The notes beneath the pieces are model-generated. The model had not been told where the DNA came from, did no database searches, and saw only the letters and a list, made by a program, of their open reading frames with translations. The position numbers were made by a program, and so were the translations under genes. Shown piece by piece: positions 13,186 through 23,500 of a stretch of DNA of 64,000 nt (position 1 is the stretch's first letter; each line of letters starts with the position of its first letter). Source of the DNA: Gnomoniopsis sp. IMI 355080 (lineage: Eukaryota > Ascomycota > Sordariomycetes > Diaporthales > Gnomoniaceae); assembly GCA_027946555.1 (NCBI GenBank), contig JAPEVC010000010.1, forward strand, positions 186,001 to 250,000, in the 5' to 3' direction.

Positions 13186-14040
13186 ATGGAGAAGACAAAG
13201 TCTGTGTACCAGCTTGACACACCCTTCTCAAGCATTGAGTGGTAAGTGGTCCCAAACGCATTTGAACCATCTAGGCCATTTGGTTGATTCGGTAAAATAG
13301 GCCGAGGATCTCTCAAGAAGACCAGGAATCTATCTTGGATCTGCTTTGCAAGTAAGTCGGAGAAGAGATGCCCTTCTGTACTGTGAAAGGAAATTCACAC
13401 CGAGTATAGCCTTCTCTCTCCCATAGGCCAGCACCGCAAGGCCTATATCAAAGTTTCCAAGGGCAAACGGAGCAAACGAGCGGCCAAGAGAAAACGAGGT
13501 CAAGATGAGGACCCACAGGAGGAGGTTTCCGTCCCACCAACTCCAGCAATCGCCAGCTCTGTCCACGTCGGACTGAGTAATATTACCCGCAATCTCCAGC
13601 TCTGCGCCGCCATTCCCATTGCTGCTGCAGATACCGAAGCCAAGGAGGATGGGGACACAACACTAGCAAAGCCCTACTCTATCATCTTCGTCTCCCGATC
13701 CGGCCCCCCTTCGGCGTTCTTTAGCCATCTGCCCCAAATGATCGCCATAGCGTCCAAGTCCCAACAGCTTGCGGAGCCTATACGGCTCGTGGGGTTCTCG
13801 AAAGACAGCGAGGAGAGACTGAGCGCATGTCTGGGAATACCGAGAGTCACGAGCGTGGCTCTTCGTGCGGACGACACGGCGCAGCTGAAGGCGGTGGCGG
13901 ATTTCGTACGAGAAAGAGTACCGGCGATTGAGGCGCCCTGGCTGGAGGAGACTGCGAAGGGGGCATATCACGAGACAAAGATCAACACCATGCAAGTTCC
14001 TATAGGAAAGAAACGGCAGAAGAAGGTCGTAATTGTATGA
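13186..14040 (+). CDS. POP3: RNase P / RNase MRP subunit Pop3
   Basis: Protein subunit of nuclear RNase P (tRNA 5' processing) and RNase MRP (rRNA processing), with an L7Ae/Rpp38-like fold. Three exons, 13186-13241, 13301-13351 and 13410-14040, give 245 residues. Both introns have GTAAGT donors (13242-13300 and 13352-13409). The second acceptor is fixed by restoring the family segment LLSPIGQHR; a later AG at 13436 would shift the frame. Visible family marks are the N-terminal IEWPRIS..DQESILDLLC, the basic stretch KGKRSKRAAKRKR and a central HVGLSNITRNLQ segment. The C-terminal part (SIIFVSRSG to PWLEET) is the RNA-binding-fold half. The gene is divergent from the USP gene. Recognition rests on motif order, so confidence is high but not absolute. 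Confidence 0.85.
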
Positions 14041-15039
14041 TTGGACGTTTGATGGGTCTAGTCTCCTGCGTACCAGTTGTTCCGCCTTGTTGTGACCAGC
14101 AAAGGCAGCCAGTCCATGGATAAGCCTAGGTCAGTGTCTCTTGCCTTGTGGTGAACCCGAAACTGATAGTCATGTTAACAAATCTTAGCATTCAATAGAT
14201 CAAGAAACTTACAGTCATTTAGGTGGCCTGACAAGCACCTAATAGACACCAGCATCAAGATTTGGATTGCTGCCTACTAAGTTGGAGGAATGTCCCCAGC
14301 AGACTCCCCAGATGGGAAGGAACAGATGGGTAAATGTTCTCAAGGGGCGCATTGGTATGCCTTTTCCTTGTTTGTGTAACATCTCCAACGACAACTCTTT
14401 GAGAGTTAAGGATTTCGGCATGCAAGTTTGCCCAAGAAACCACTTTCGTTGTGACGGAGCAAGACCTCGAAAAGGGTTGCCTGGCTACACATACTCTCCC
14501 ACCATCAGTCGCATCCTGCTCCTGTCGTTCCTGCTGCCTCCTTTCTTCCCCCCAACGACAGCTTGTCACAGCAACAACCTCCTCCGCGTGACACGTTTCG
14601 AGGCGGTCTATCTATCCAGTATTTGAATACACGCGATTTCACTGCGATTTCAAGAATTACCGACCTCTTCCAGTCGTACAACACAACCAACAGCCATTTC
14701 TACTTTGACAAGCCGTCCAAAGCAAACCGAGCTCGAGCGTTCTTGTCGTCATCTTCTTTCCTCGAACCACGTAAACAGGTCATTAGACGCTCCTTCCATC
14801 TCTCTCACCACTCAGAAACCTCACAGCTGCCAGATTCCCTCGGATATCTTAATCCTGACACCAGTACTCTTTTTCGTGCCTCTGAGTTGGTGAGCTTTCT
14901 TCCACTACATGCCACACATCCCATCTCGGTACACCAGGCTAATCTTTACAAACATCGCCATCAGACTGATACATTCACATTTTCACATACTGTGTGCCTT
15001 CGGGATTGATCTCAAAGTTGATCCTTCGTCAAACCAAAG
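14041..15039 (+). promoter_or_regulatory. probable promoter and 5' leader of the 15040 gene
   Basis: About 1 kb without a supported gene. A CT-rich tract (about 14516-14560), typical just upstream of fungal transcription starts, is followed by an open stretch (14563-15009) that has no ATG at its beginning and ends before the ATG at 15040. I read this as non-coding leader. Confidence 0.4.
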
Positions 15040-16833
15040 ATGTCGAACACAGGCTGGGGCGGTGACTTGAATGCCGCAAAGGAGTTTCATGCAAAGGTTC
15101 ACGGTCCCCTGGGTGATAGTCGTCGCGGCCGTGATGGTGCGCGTGGTGCCCGCGGCGGCTCCAACATGACCCGTCGGGGCAACAGCTTCGCCAACACCAA
15201 CTCGTTCACCAACGACGGCAACAGAAGTCGAAGCGGTTTGCTCACGGAGCTCCCATCTCACTTCTGGAACCCTGTCAACATGCAAAACACTCAGAACACC
15301 CAGGCTGCTAAAGTTAAGGGTCGCGGAGATCCTATGAACGTCGAAGACCACTGTCTTGGAGGCCTTCAGGGTGCTTCTGACACCCGCCCTGCTGCTGCCC
15401 ATGCTCCTGTCGGACAAGTTGGTGTAGGCTCTGCTCCCACTCCTACTTCGTGGGGCACCAATACTCAGCCTATTCAGCCCTCTACTCCTGCCCTATGGAG
15501 TAGTACCGACAGCTGTCATCCTACCGAGCCTGCTCGTGACCGTGCTTCCAGTCCTCCTCGGGGTCTGGACAAGTATACCCATGGTGCTGTAAACAAAAAT
15601 ACTAATGGTCCACGAGATCATATGGCCGCCGACTCTCAGTCTACAACTCGCGAACACATCACCTGGGGACCTCGCAATACACCTGTCAGTAGGATCATAC
15701 CATTTGACAGCCTTGCTTGCGCCCCAGTCACTGACCAACAGGTGAAGCAGGCCCAGAACGGCAAGACGGCCCCCCAGGGTGTTGAAGTTGGTGCTCAAGA
15801 CGTGACTTCTGCGGCAGATGCTGGTCGTCCGTGGCCTGGTCTCAAAGCTTCCCGTCATGCTGCTGCCGCCGGCCTCGGTGATTCTACTGGCCACACACAG
15901 AGTGGTTCCCTGCGTCGTGATCTGTTGCAAGAGAACGGTATGCTAAGAGGAGTTCAATTCACTGAGGACCAGGGCCCACAACAAGATAACGACTGGTTGA
16001 AGACATACAATCTCAACAAGGTCAAGGACAAGTGTGTTGTGGTCGCAACGCAGGCCTTCGCTAATGGTGATCATGAAGCTGGGAAGGCTCTGCATAAGGT
16101 CGCCGCTGCCTGTAGTGAGGTTCTTCGTGCCAAGAACGTGCTCAAGGACAAGAAGCTTGAAGGCGAGGCTGATAAGGTGCTCTCAAAGTCTCAGAACGAG
16201 GCTTGGGTTCACTGGATCAAGTTTTACCACCCTACTGCTCCTGCTGCTGATCCCGCGGCCAACCAAACTTCGAATAAGAGCCCTAACGTTCACATGCAGG
16301 ACGCTCCCACGATCGTCACTTCACAGACTGTGCAGGTGACAGCTCCAAGCACTACTACCGGAACTCAGGTTCCGGCTAAGGCTCAGGTTCTTGCTGCCCC
16401 TCAGCATACCAACTTCGATGGTGTCGACTCTGGTGGCTTCGGTCCCACCGGCCTTCAGCAGCAGTCCACACATACTTCACATGGAGATAACTGCGATCGT
16501 AATACCTCGAATGATTTCGACTCCAGCAGCCCCCAGCAGTTCAAGCCTGTCGCACAGCAGGCACTGAATCACCCACAGCAGCCTAGTCGCACTGCGCAGT
16601 TTGATGGAAACATCCTCTTTGGTGGCTTTAACGCCTCTAAAGCCCAACAGAGCACCGCTACCGTCAAACAGACTCAGACTGCTCAACGACGTCCGGTTCC
16701 GCAACAGACTACTGAGCTCACTGGTATGCCATCGAAGTTCCCACAGGGTCTTCCATCCGGTTTCGACGATCCTCAGGCTCGGAAGATTTTTGAGGACTTT
16801 TTCTTTCAGAACAAGCGTCTCCCACGGAAGTAG
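15040..16833 (+). CDS. uncharacterised low-complexity protein, 597 aa
   Basis: I do not recognise this protein. It is a single uninterrupted frame starting at an ATG that follows a CT-rich leader. The N-terminus begins MSNTGWGGDLNAAKEFHAK and then has an RG/RGG-like patch (RRGRDGARGARGG, about residues 30-45), suggestive of RNA binding or arginine methylation. Long Gln/Asn/Ser/Thr/Pro-rich disordered stretches surround one ordered-looking helical, Lys/Ala-rich segment at about 320-405 (from DWLKTYNLNKVKDK to EAWVHWIKFYHP). That could be a small helical domain. A GGFN motif recurs towards the C-terminus, which ends with FEDFFFQNKRLPRK. There is no signal peptide or membrane helix. The length of the frame and the non-random composition make it a likely real gene. 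The function is unknown; an mRNA-associated or condensate-forming role is only a guess. Confidence 0.75.
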   Translation: MSNTGWGGDLNAAKEFHAKVHGPLGDSRRGRDGARGARGGSNMTRRGNSFANTNSFTNDGNRSRSGLLTELPSHFWNPVNMQNTQNTQAAKVKGRGDPMNVEDHCLGGLQGASDTRPAAAHAPVGQVGVGSAPTPTSWGTNTQPIQPSTPALWSSTDSCHPTEPARDRASSPPRGLDKYTHGAVNKNTNGPRDHMAADSQSTTREHITWGPRNTPVSRIIPFDSLACAPVTDQQVKQAQNGKTAPQGVEVGAQDVTSAADAGRPWPGLKASRHAAAAGLGDSTGHTQSGSLRRDLLQENGMLRGVQFTEDQGPQQDNDWLKTYNLNKVKDKCVVVATQAFANGDHEAGKALHKVAAACSEVLRAKNVLKDKKLEGEADKVLSKSQNEAWVHWIKFYHPTAPAADPAANQTSNKSPNVHMQDAPTIVTSQTVQVTAPSTTTGTQVPAKAQVLAAPQHTNFDGVDSGGFGPTGLQQQSTHTSHGDNCDRNTSNDFDSSSPQQFKPVAQQALNHPQQPSRTAQFDGNILFGGFNASKAQQSTATVKQTQTAQRRPVPQQTTELTGMPSKFPQGLPSGFDDPQARKIFEDFFFQNKRLPRK

Positions 16834-17539
16834 AGCGCTACACTGATCATGCTCATACCCTAACATGCACACAAATGCCGTGATCTCATAGGTCACATCA
16901 ACAAAATCCGTCGACTCCCATGGCCTGACGTGACAGGTTGGCCTCCTTTCCATTATTGATCTTTTCGTGAAAAGGAAGGTTGTGCGCCACAACGGAGAAG
17001 GTGAAGAAGGACAAAAGCTTTGAAACCCAATGTTGGGAAGTGTGGTGAGATTGAACTATTTGGAGAGGGAAATGGCGGAACGGTCACGTTGTGATTTGAG
17101 GGCATTGATGAAGAAGGAGACCTGTGGAACTATCTGAAGCGATCTCGGACTTGCGAATCCAGTCGAGAGGGCACTGAAAAGGCTTCAGACCGTGTGCGAT
17201 ACCGAAATCGCCGGTTTTGTTAGTGTTTATGCGCCTACTATGCTTGACAGACCCAATGGTAGCTTTTGGCCCTTTGATTATAGCACCAAATGTTACCTTT
17301 TCTTCTAGACAACATCTGGGTTGATTACTTTGGTGACTTATTTCATGACTCGATCTATGAGTACCTGTACCGAACGCCGAAATGCCGATTACTATGCTGC
17401 CTGACGATCCGCCATAGGCTCTGATACAGTGGTTTGGACCTTGCCTCCACATTGCATGTCGCAGTCATTGAGCAGGGAGTGCTCTGAAGTTTTCCAAGAA
17501 GAATCCAGACATAGCGCACCGAGGCAAGCAAGGTGAAAA
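16834..17539. other. convergent intergenic region
   Basis: About 700 bp between the 3' ends of the 597-residue gene (+) and the NADH dehydrogenase (-). It should hold both terminators. I see no further gene. Confidence 0.5.
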
Positions 17540-19295
17540 TCAGAATCGCGAGATGTCCCGCCCAAACATCCATGACACAAACCACTGAGCCGCGACCAGT
17601 CAGCTATCAATCATGTATACGTTCAAAGCAAAGCGCCTTCGGACAATAGGAATGAAAGGATGAAGACTCACATAAACTGGCACAAGCACTTTGTTCTTCA
17701 GGCTCATACTCCTTGTCAGGTACGCCGTCCGCCACAGCACCCAAGCGGCCCATCCAGTCAGGTGGTCTGCCGAGCTCTGGTGAATCGCTTTCCACCCACC
17801 GAGGTATGTCATGGTGCCCAGATTCCTGAACTTGAAAGGCTTTGCATCTAGATTACCCCTGTTTAGCCCCTTTGCGAGATATGCTGCCTCTTGCGACGCC
17901 ACCTGGGCCGTCTTGGGCAGCGAGGGCTGGCTGTCGATGACGGCGCAGTCGCCGATCACAAAGACGTCATCTAACAGCTTGCCGGGGGCGTCTGCGTCGG
18001 TGGCGGCGTCATTACCGTTGCTACTTCCAGTGGTGAGGCGCGCGCGGAAGCGGTCGTCCACGATGATGCCGCCCGTCTTGGGATCCTTCTCCAGCCGCCT
18101 GGGACCCTCGGCGGCGGCGGCGGCGCCGCTGCCGCCGTCGACGGTCTTTTGCACGAGCTTCTCGACGAGCGGGTTCTGCATCAGCCCTGTGGACCACACC
18201 ACGATGCCCGCGCCGACTTCGGCGTCGCCGTACTCCTTGACCTTGAGGCACAGGCCGCCGGTGCCGTCCGGGTCCGGGCGGATGCGCTGGATGGAGTGGT
18301 CGGTTTTGACGGTGATGTTTTGGCGCTTGAACATGCCCATAGCGTAGTCGGCGAGAGTTTGCTCGAACATGGGCAGGATCTTTGGCGCGACGTCGTATAC
18401 TGTGATTTGGACAAAGGGCATAAGGGCTGGGTAAATCTTGGAAAGGTCGTCGTGGATAAGGTCGTGTAGCTCGGCTGCATACTCTATTCCAGTTGGCCCG
18501 CCACCTACGATGGCGAAATGAAGGAGTTTGCGGCGCGTCTCGTCGGCTGGTGGATGGTTAGCATTGTTTTCAGCCACTGGAAGATTAAATGGTGTGTTTT
18601 ATGACCTACACATTGCAGGGCTAGTACACTGTTCAAATATGGCCAATACCCTCAGTCTGATTTTCCGAGCATCGCCAATGTCTCTCAGGAAGTTTGCGTG
18701 CTGTCTCACGCCTTCGATCCCAAAGGTTTGACTATACGCTCCCACAGCCACCACGAGCTTGTCATATGACACCTCTGTGATTGGGCCTTTTGGGATCTGC
18801 GGTGGCGCAACCTGGATATCCGTGTGAGGTTCCTTTGGAGGCTTTGGAGGAGGCAGTATCGTTTGGCTGGACATGTCATCTGCGCAATTCTCTTCTATGC
18901 GAACGACTCTGCGGCCAAAGTCCACATCGTCGGCCCATCCTTGGTGGAAGCTGACGTTCTTGCCTAGTCGACGAACGGATTCCAAGGTTGCTCTGAACTC
19001 AAGGGTACCGACTGCTGTAGAGGCCAGCAGTGGCGTGAAGACGAAGTAGGACCGCGGTGAAACTATGATCCTCTCATATTTTGCGGGATCGAGGGTCCGC
19101 GCGAAGGCATAGCCTGCCCAGCCTACTCACAGCGTTAGTGATTCTTCTTCCTTCTTGTTCCCCGAGGACATCGACTTGGAAAAGCCATCGAGACGTACCG
19201 GATCCCAAGATAACAACCTTTTCTTTTTTGACTGGACGTCCTTTTAGTCTTGCGTACGAGGCGAGACCGCGACTGACTATATCATTGAGCCCCAT
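17540..19295 (-). CDS. alternative (type II) NADH:ubiquinone oxidoreductase
   Basis: Single-subunit, non-proton-pumping flavoenzyme of the mitochondrial inner membrane (NDE/NDI family) that passes electrons from NADH to ubiquinone. Four exons (19295-19199, 19122-18628, 18576-17672, 17584-17540) give 513 residues. Visible marks are the FAD-binding GSGWAG at 31-36, the segment SPRSYFVFTPLL, the NAD(P)H-binding GGGPTG at 222-227, STGLMQNPL, and the C-terminal membrane anchor ending WFVSWMFGRDISRF, which appears only after removing the 17585-17671 intron. A Pro-rich insert (about 121-146) is unusual. No EF-hand is seen. An upstream exon at 19573-19687 could splice in frame and supply a mitochondrial presequence, making 553 residues. 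If so, the ATG at 19295 is internal. Whether it faces the matrix or the intermembrane space cannot be told. Confidence 0.9.
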
Positions 19296-19572
19296 TCTAT
19301 CTGAAGGTCTCTACAGGACACTCTTCCCCAAATTTCATACGACATCTCGTTCCTGTCCATTCCCCATGGATATGCTTCTTATAGGAATTCTGAGGAACTT
19401 TCCCGAGCAAGGCGTTTGCCCCCCCGGGGGCCCAGCTCCGTGGCTTCCGCATCTCGCCTGAATATCCCGATGATCCACCTCGCGCCGAATGACACGCCCT
19501 TCTTTTCAACATGGACATACCCGGCGGTCCCGTTGAAAAATAATAAAAAAAATAAAAAAAGACTATACGTAC

Positions 19573-19687
19573 CTTCGGTGGACTCAATTGCAGTAGCGAA
19601 ATCTCTAATGCCGATCACGGCCTTGGATTTTGTGATTCTCAGGGCGGACACGGTTGTCCGCGTTACGGCCGGTACCTTTGGCGCCAT
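19573..19687 (-). other. candidate 5' exon: mitochondrial presequence
   Basis: An ATG at 19687 opens 38 codons rich in Arg, Lys, Ser, Thr and Ala, with no acidic residue before the motif IRDFATA, which resembles a presequence cleavage site. The stretch ends at a GTACGT donor (19572). Splicing to the CAG at 19301-19303 (272-bp intron) enters the NADH dehydrogenase frame five nucleotides before its ATG. The intron is longer than its neighbours, so I keep this exon separate from the core gene. Confidence 0.5.
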
Positions 19688-20526
19688 GCTCGATCAGCCT
19701 TGCGAGGAGGATGCTGGGTAGCAGCAATATTTTGAGAGATGAGACCCACGCTGTAACGGGAGTCAAAATAAAGAGGCTCCATTGTAGCCATAAAAAACTG
19801 GTGGGGGACCAAGGAGTCAATCAGTTCTCGGATCCAATGTCATCGGTGTGACGTCGTTGTCCGAGGCCGCGAGCCGCGACATGACTGACAGTGAGCGTAA
19901 TATTTGGCGGAGCCATACTGCTTTACAGCATAATTACATAGTACAGGTTTCAAGAACTCTTGCATGTGAGTGGCCCACTACTGTGCGCACTGCGGACATG
20001 TTTAGAACCCAGAGATTTGTCCAGATCTTTGCGGCAGACGGAGTTTGTAAGAAGGAGATCACCACCTCGGGAGGGGACGAACGACTTCATTCCTCTGTGT
20101 AGGTCATCAAGTCCGACTGTGTCAACACGACAGACTTACTTTGTATTTTCTTCCAGATTCCCAAGTCTGTGTGCCATCTATTTTCAGCCACGCTGATCGG
20201 GACAATCAAAGAAGGTCCCGAGGCGCGAGTAATGGCAATAGATCGTGAACTTATGAGAACGCCACTATATGCCACTACCATCCCGTGGTCTTGTGGCCCA
20301 TCGCAAAGCTTATCGGATGAGACAGGGGAACGCGCCGAGGCCGGACGGGTGGCTCACGTTGGCGAGCCTGGGAAGTAATGACATTCGGGAAATGTACCAC
20401 AGAAACATACGCATTTCATGCATCAACAATGAACTGCTGTGTCCATATATGCGCATCCACCTTGACATTGAATCGTTTATAGCATTCCCTACTAAAGCTT
20501 TTCCCAGCTTTACCTCCCACCATCTA
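19688..20526. other. intergenic, no gene seen
   Basis: About 840 bp between the NADH dehydrogenase 5' end and the UTP10 3' end. It probably holds the NADH dehydrogenase promoter and the UTP10 terminator. Only short, unsupported ORFs are present. Confidence 0.5.
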
Positions 20527-23500
20527 TTACTGCAGCATAGAATCCAAGCTCTCACCAAGTACACCCTCAATCTTGACAATCCACCGGTGCGTCTCCCGGT
20601 CCACCACCTCATCATCATCATCTTGCAGCTCACTGATATACGGAAGCATCTCAGGCAACATAGACAGCCACTCCTCCCCAACCTTGTCTACCAATGCTTG
20701 CTCGCACTTGACGACCGCTAGTCTGATGGCCGGTGTCTCCGAGCGCAAATGCTTGAGCAGAGCCGTATTGAGCTCCTTCTGATGCTCCTGCGAGTCTGCC
20801 GCGGCCGCGAGCTCTATCACTGCTGGGATCAGCTCCTCCTCGAGGTCGAGGTACGGCGCGTACAAGAATTGCTCTACCATGACTGGCCCAATAGCGCTGA
20901 AGTGTGACGGCGCCTGCCAAAAGTCGTCTTGATCGTGCTCGAAGCTCTTTGTAAGAGTCGAGAGGACGCGCTTCCACAGCTCGCGCTGCTCAGTATCCTT
21001 GGGGTTGAACTCGGTAAGCACCTTGGCCGCTGGCTCAAGCACGTACGAAGTGTAGCTTGTGACGATGGACTTGAGGTTATCGAAGAACTTGTACAGGAAC
21101 CCGTAAACGCTCTGTTGACGGAGAGTCGTGCCAACTTTGTCTGACTTGGGCAAGCCGGAGCTGGACCACTCGATGAGGTTGGAGAAGATCGGTCGGAAGG
21201 CTGCGTCGTTCAGCTTGTAGACCATCTTCAGAGCCACTTCGTTGATTGCTTCCTCTATACGGCCTAGTCTGGCCACATTGGTGTGGCCCTTTGCGTGTTC
21301 CAAGCGACGAAGATCAAAGGCATTGAAGAATATGGCGGCAAGCGCCGATACATTCTTGCTGATTGACGCCTTTGTGTGCTTGTCAATGGCCATGCCAAGC
21401 ACGCTAACATACTCGTCGATAGCCTATATGCCATTAGTTGTTGCCAAAAGTAAGGTTGGAAGTTCGCCACTCACCGTATAGCCAGTATCCATGGCACAAG
21501 TCCAGTTCTTCTGCAGGGCCGTGAAGAAAACCTTAGCGTCACGCTGCTTCGCAAGGAAGAGCAGACACTGCGTTCTGTTGTCGTGATCCTCCTCGTCCAG
21601 TGGTGACTCAGCCGACTTATTGGATATCGCCAACAATTGATCTAGGTAAGACCCAGAGATCACGTAAGGCAGATGCTGGGCCAATGCGGTCATCAAAGAG
21701 TAACAAGCATCGTGCAGCTCAACATCAGAATCTGCCCCATTCAAGGACTGGGTCAGGTAGTCCAGCGTCTGGGGGATGGCAGTTGGCAAAATTGGAATAA
21801 TACCGTCCTGCAAGACATCGACCAGAGAGGCAAGGCAGAGAAGTGCCATGATGCGTAGGCGTCTGTCACCTTGGCCTAGGCAATGCTTTCCAGCAATAGT
21901 CGAAGCAGCCGCTGCAACAGCCTCGAGGTCCTTCTTGCCGTATTTCTCAGATATTTTGTCGACGCATGTAACCGCGGTGTGCTTGTATTGCATGTCATCA
22001 GAGTCGCGGATGACAGCAGTCAGTTGTGGCAAGAAAGCCAGAAGGGCAGCTCTCGACTGAGGATCAGTCTGAGCCTCACTGTCCACGCGAGATTCCAAAG
22101 CACGGAGCACTTTTTGGCGAAGTCCAACATTGGGCCGATCCAGCAGTGTCTCAACCGACTTGATGAACTCGCTAACAGAGAGAAGATTGAGCAAATTAGC
22201 CAAAGCATCTCCGCAGCGTGCGTGGAGCGCCTTTCTTGTTTTGACTGCATCCGCGATTGTCAGGATGTTCTGCAGTAGCTCAGCATAAAGTTCTCGGATC
22301 TTCGCCGTCTCCATGTCGTCACGTTCGGCAAGCTTCCTGATCTCGCGCTTGAGAGTCCGGTTGGCGAGAATGTGCGGCAGCAGAGTGAATTGCTTCAAAG
22401 CTGTCTTGTTGATCTCTTCTTCGCTCTCCTTCTTGCCGAACAAAACTGCAGACAGAGTGGGCTTGGGCTTGAACATGTCTGCCACTAGGTCCAAGAACTC
22501 AATCAGCGTTTGCATCTGAGTCTCCACGTTGAAATGGTTGATGAGGTCGGCAGTGAAGGTTAGGACATTATCAGAAGTTCCGTATTTGTCGACGAACATT
22601 GCAACCAACGCGAAGAGGAAGTCCTGGGGTCCAAGATTTTCGACTAGTGAGATAAAGAGGCCTTGTCTCCGGTGAGAGGGAATGTGCTCATAGGCAATCA
22701 CGAAGCTTGCGAGAAGTTCCGATGCGCTCGCAACGATGGGCTTTCGGGTCTTTCGGAACGTATCTATCAACGGAGGTATCACCTCGCGGATAGTCTGATT
22801 GATGACATGCGCAGAGTAGTCATCACTCTGCCGCAGAACCGAACTGCCCATGAACGTGAAGATGGGCATGACACTGTGCAGTACGACATCTGGGGCTGTC
22901 TTTGCTAGACTGGCGACGAGTAGAAGTGCGGAGTTCTGTACAGCAGGGCTCGAAGACTTTTGAATGCATGAGACCAAGACGTCGCCGTGACCAACTGAGG
23001 TGTCGATCTTCAAGGTCTTGTCGTCTCTGTATGTGGGCATCATGGCGAGTAAGCTGCTGAGTACCAAATTCTGAAGGAAGCCTAGTTCGGAACCCATGAG
23101 CGTTCTAAACGTCTGCAGTTCCGACAGGACCATGAACAGGCTCTGCAACAGCTCAGGGTGCTCGGCAGGATTGGAGGATTCCACAAGCTGCAAGACCAGT
23201 GTGACCTTACGCAAGGCTGCAGCAAGTTCCGGCGAGTTTTGAATCTCGGCAACGCGCTGGTGGTCTGACGAGCTAGTGCGTCTGCGTTTGCTAGCTGGCG
23301 GGTCTGAAGCCAGTTGAGCTACGTCCTGGAGGGCCTCAAGGAAGGTCAGCAGAATATCTGTCGACAAGTCTACGTTCCTCAGCAGATCCGTAGCTTCCTC
23401 TGCGACGGTACCCTCTGTTTGAGAGAGATCAAGCAGCTTCTGTGCAACCTCATGCTTCGTCCTGTCTTTCATCGATGGCCACATCTTCCGTATCCTGGCG

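Noticed and set aside
14563..15009. 148-codon plus-strand open stretch before the 15040 gene
   Set aside because: It starts with a non-ATG codon, lies directly in a CT-rich leader and is not in frame with the downstream gene.
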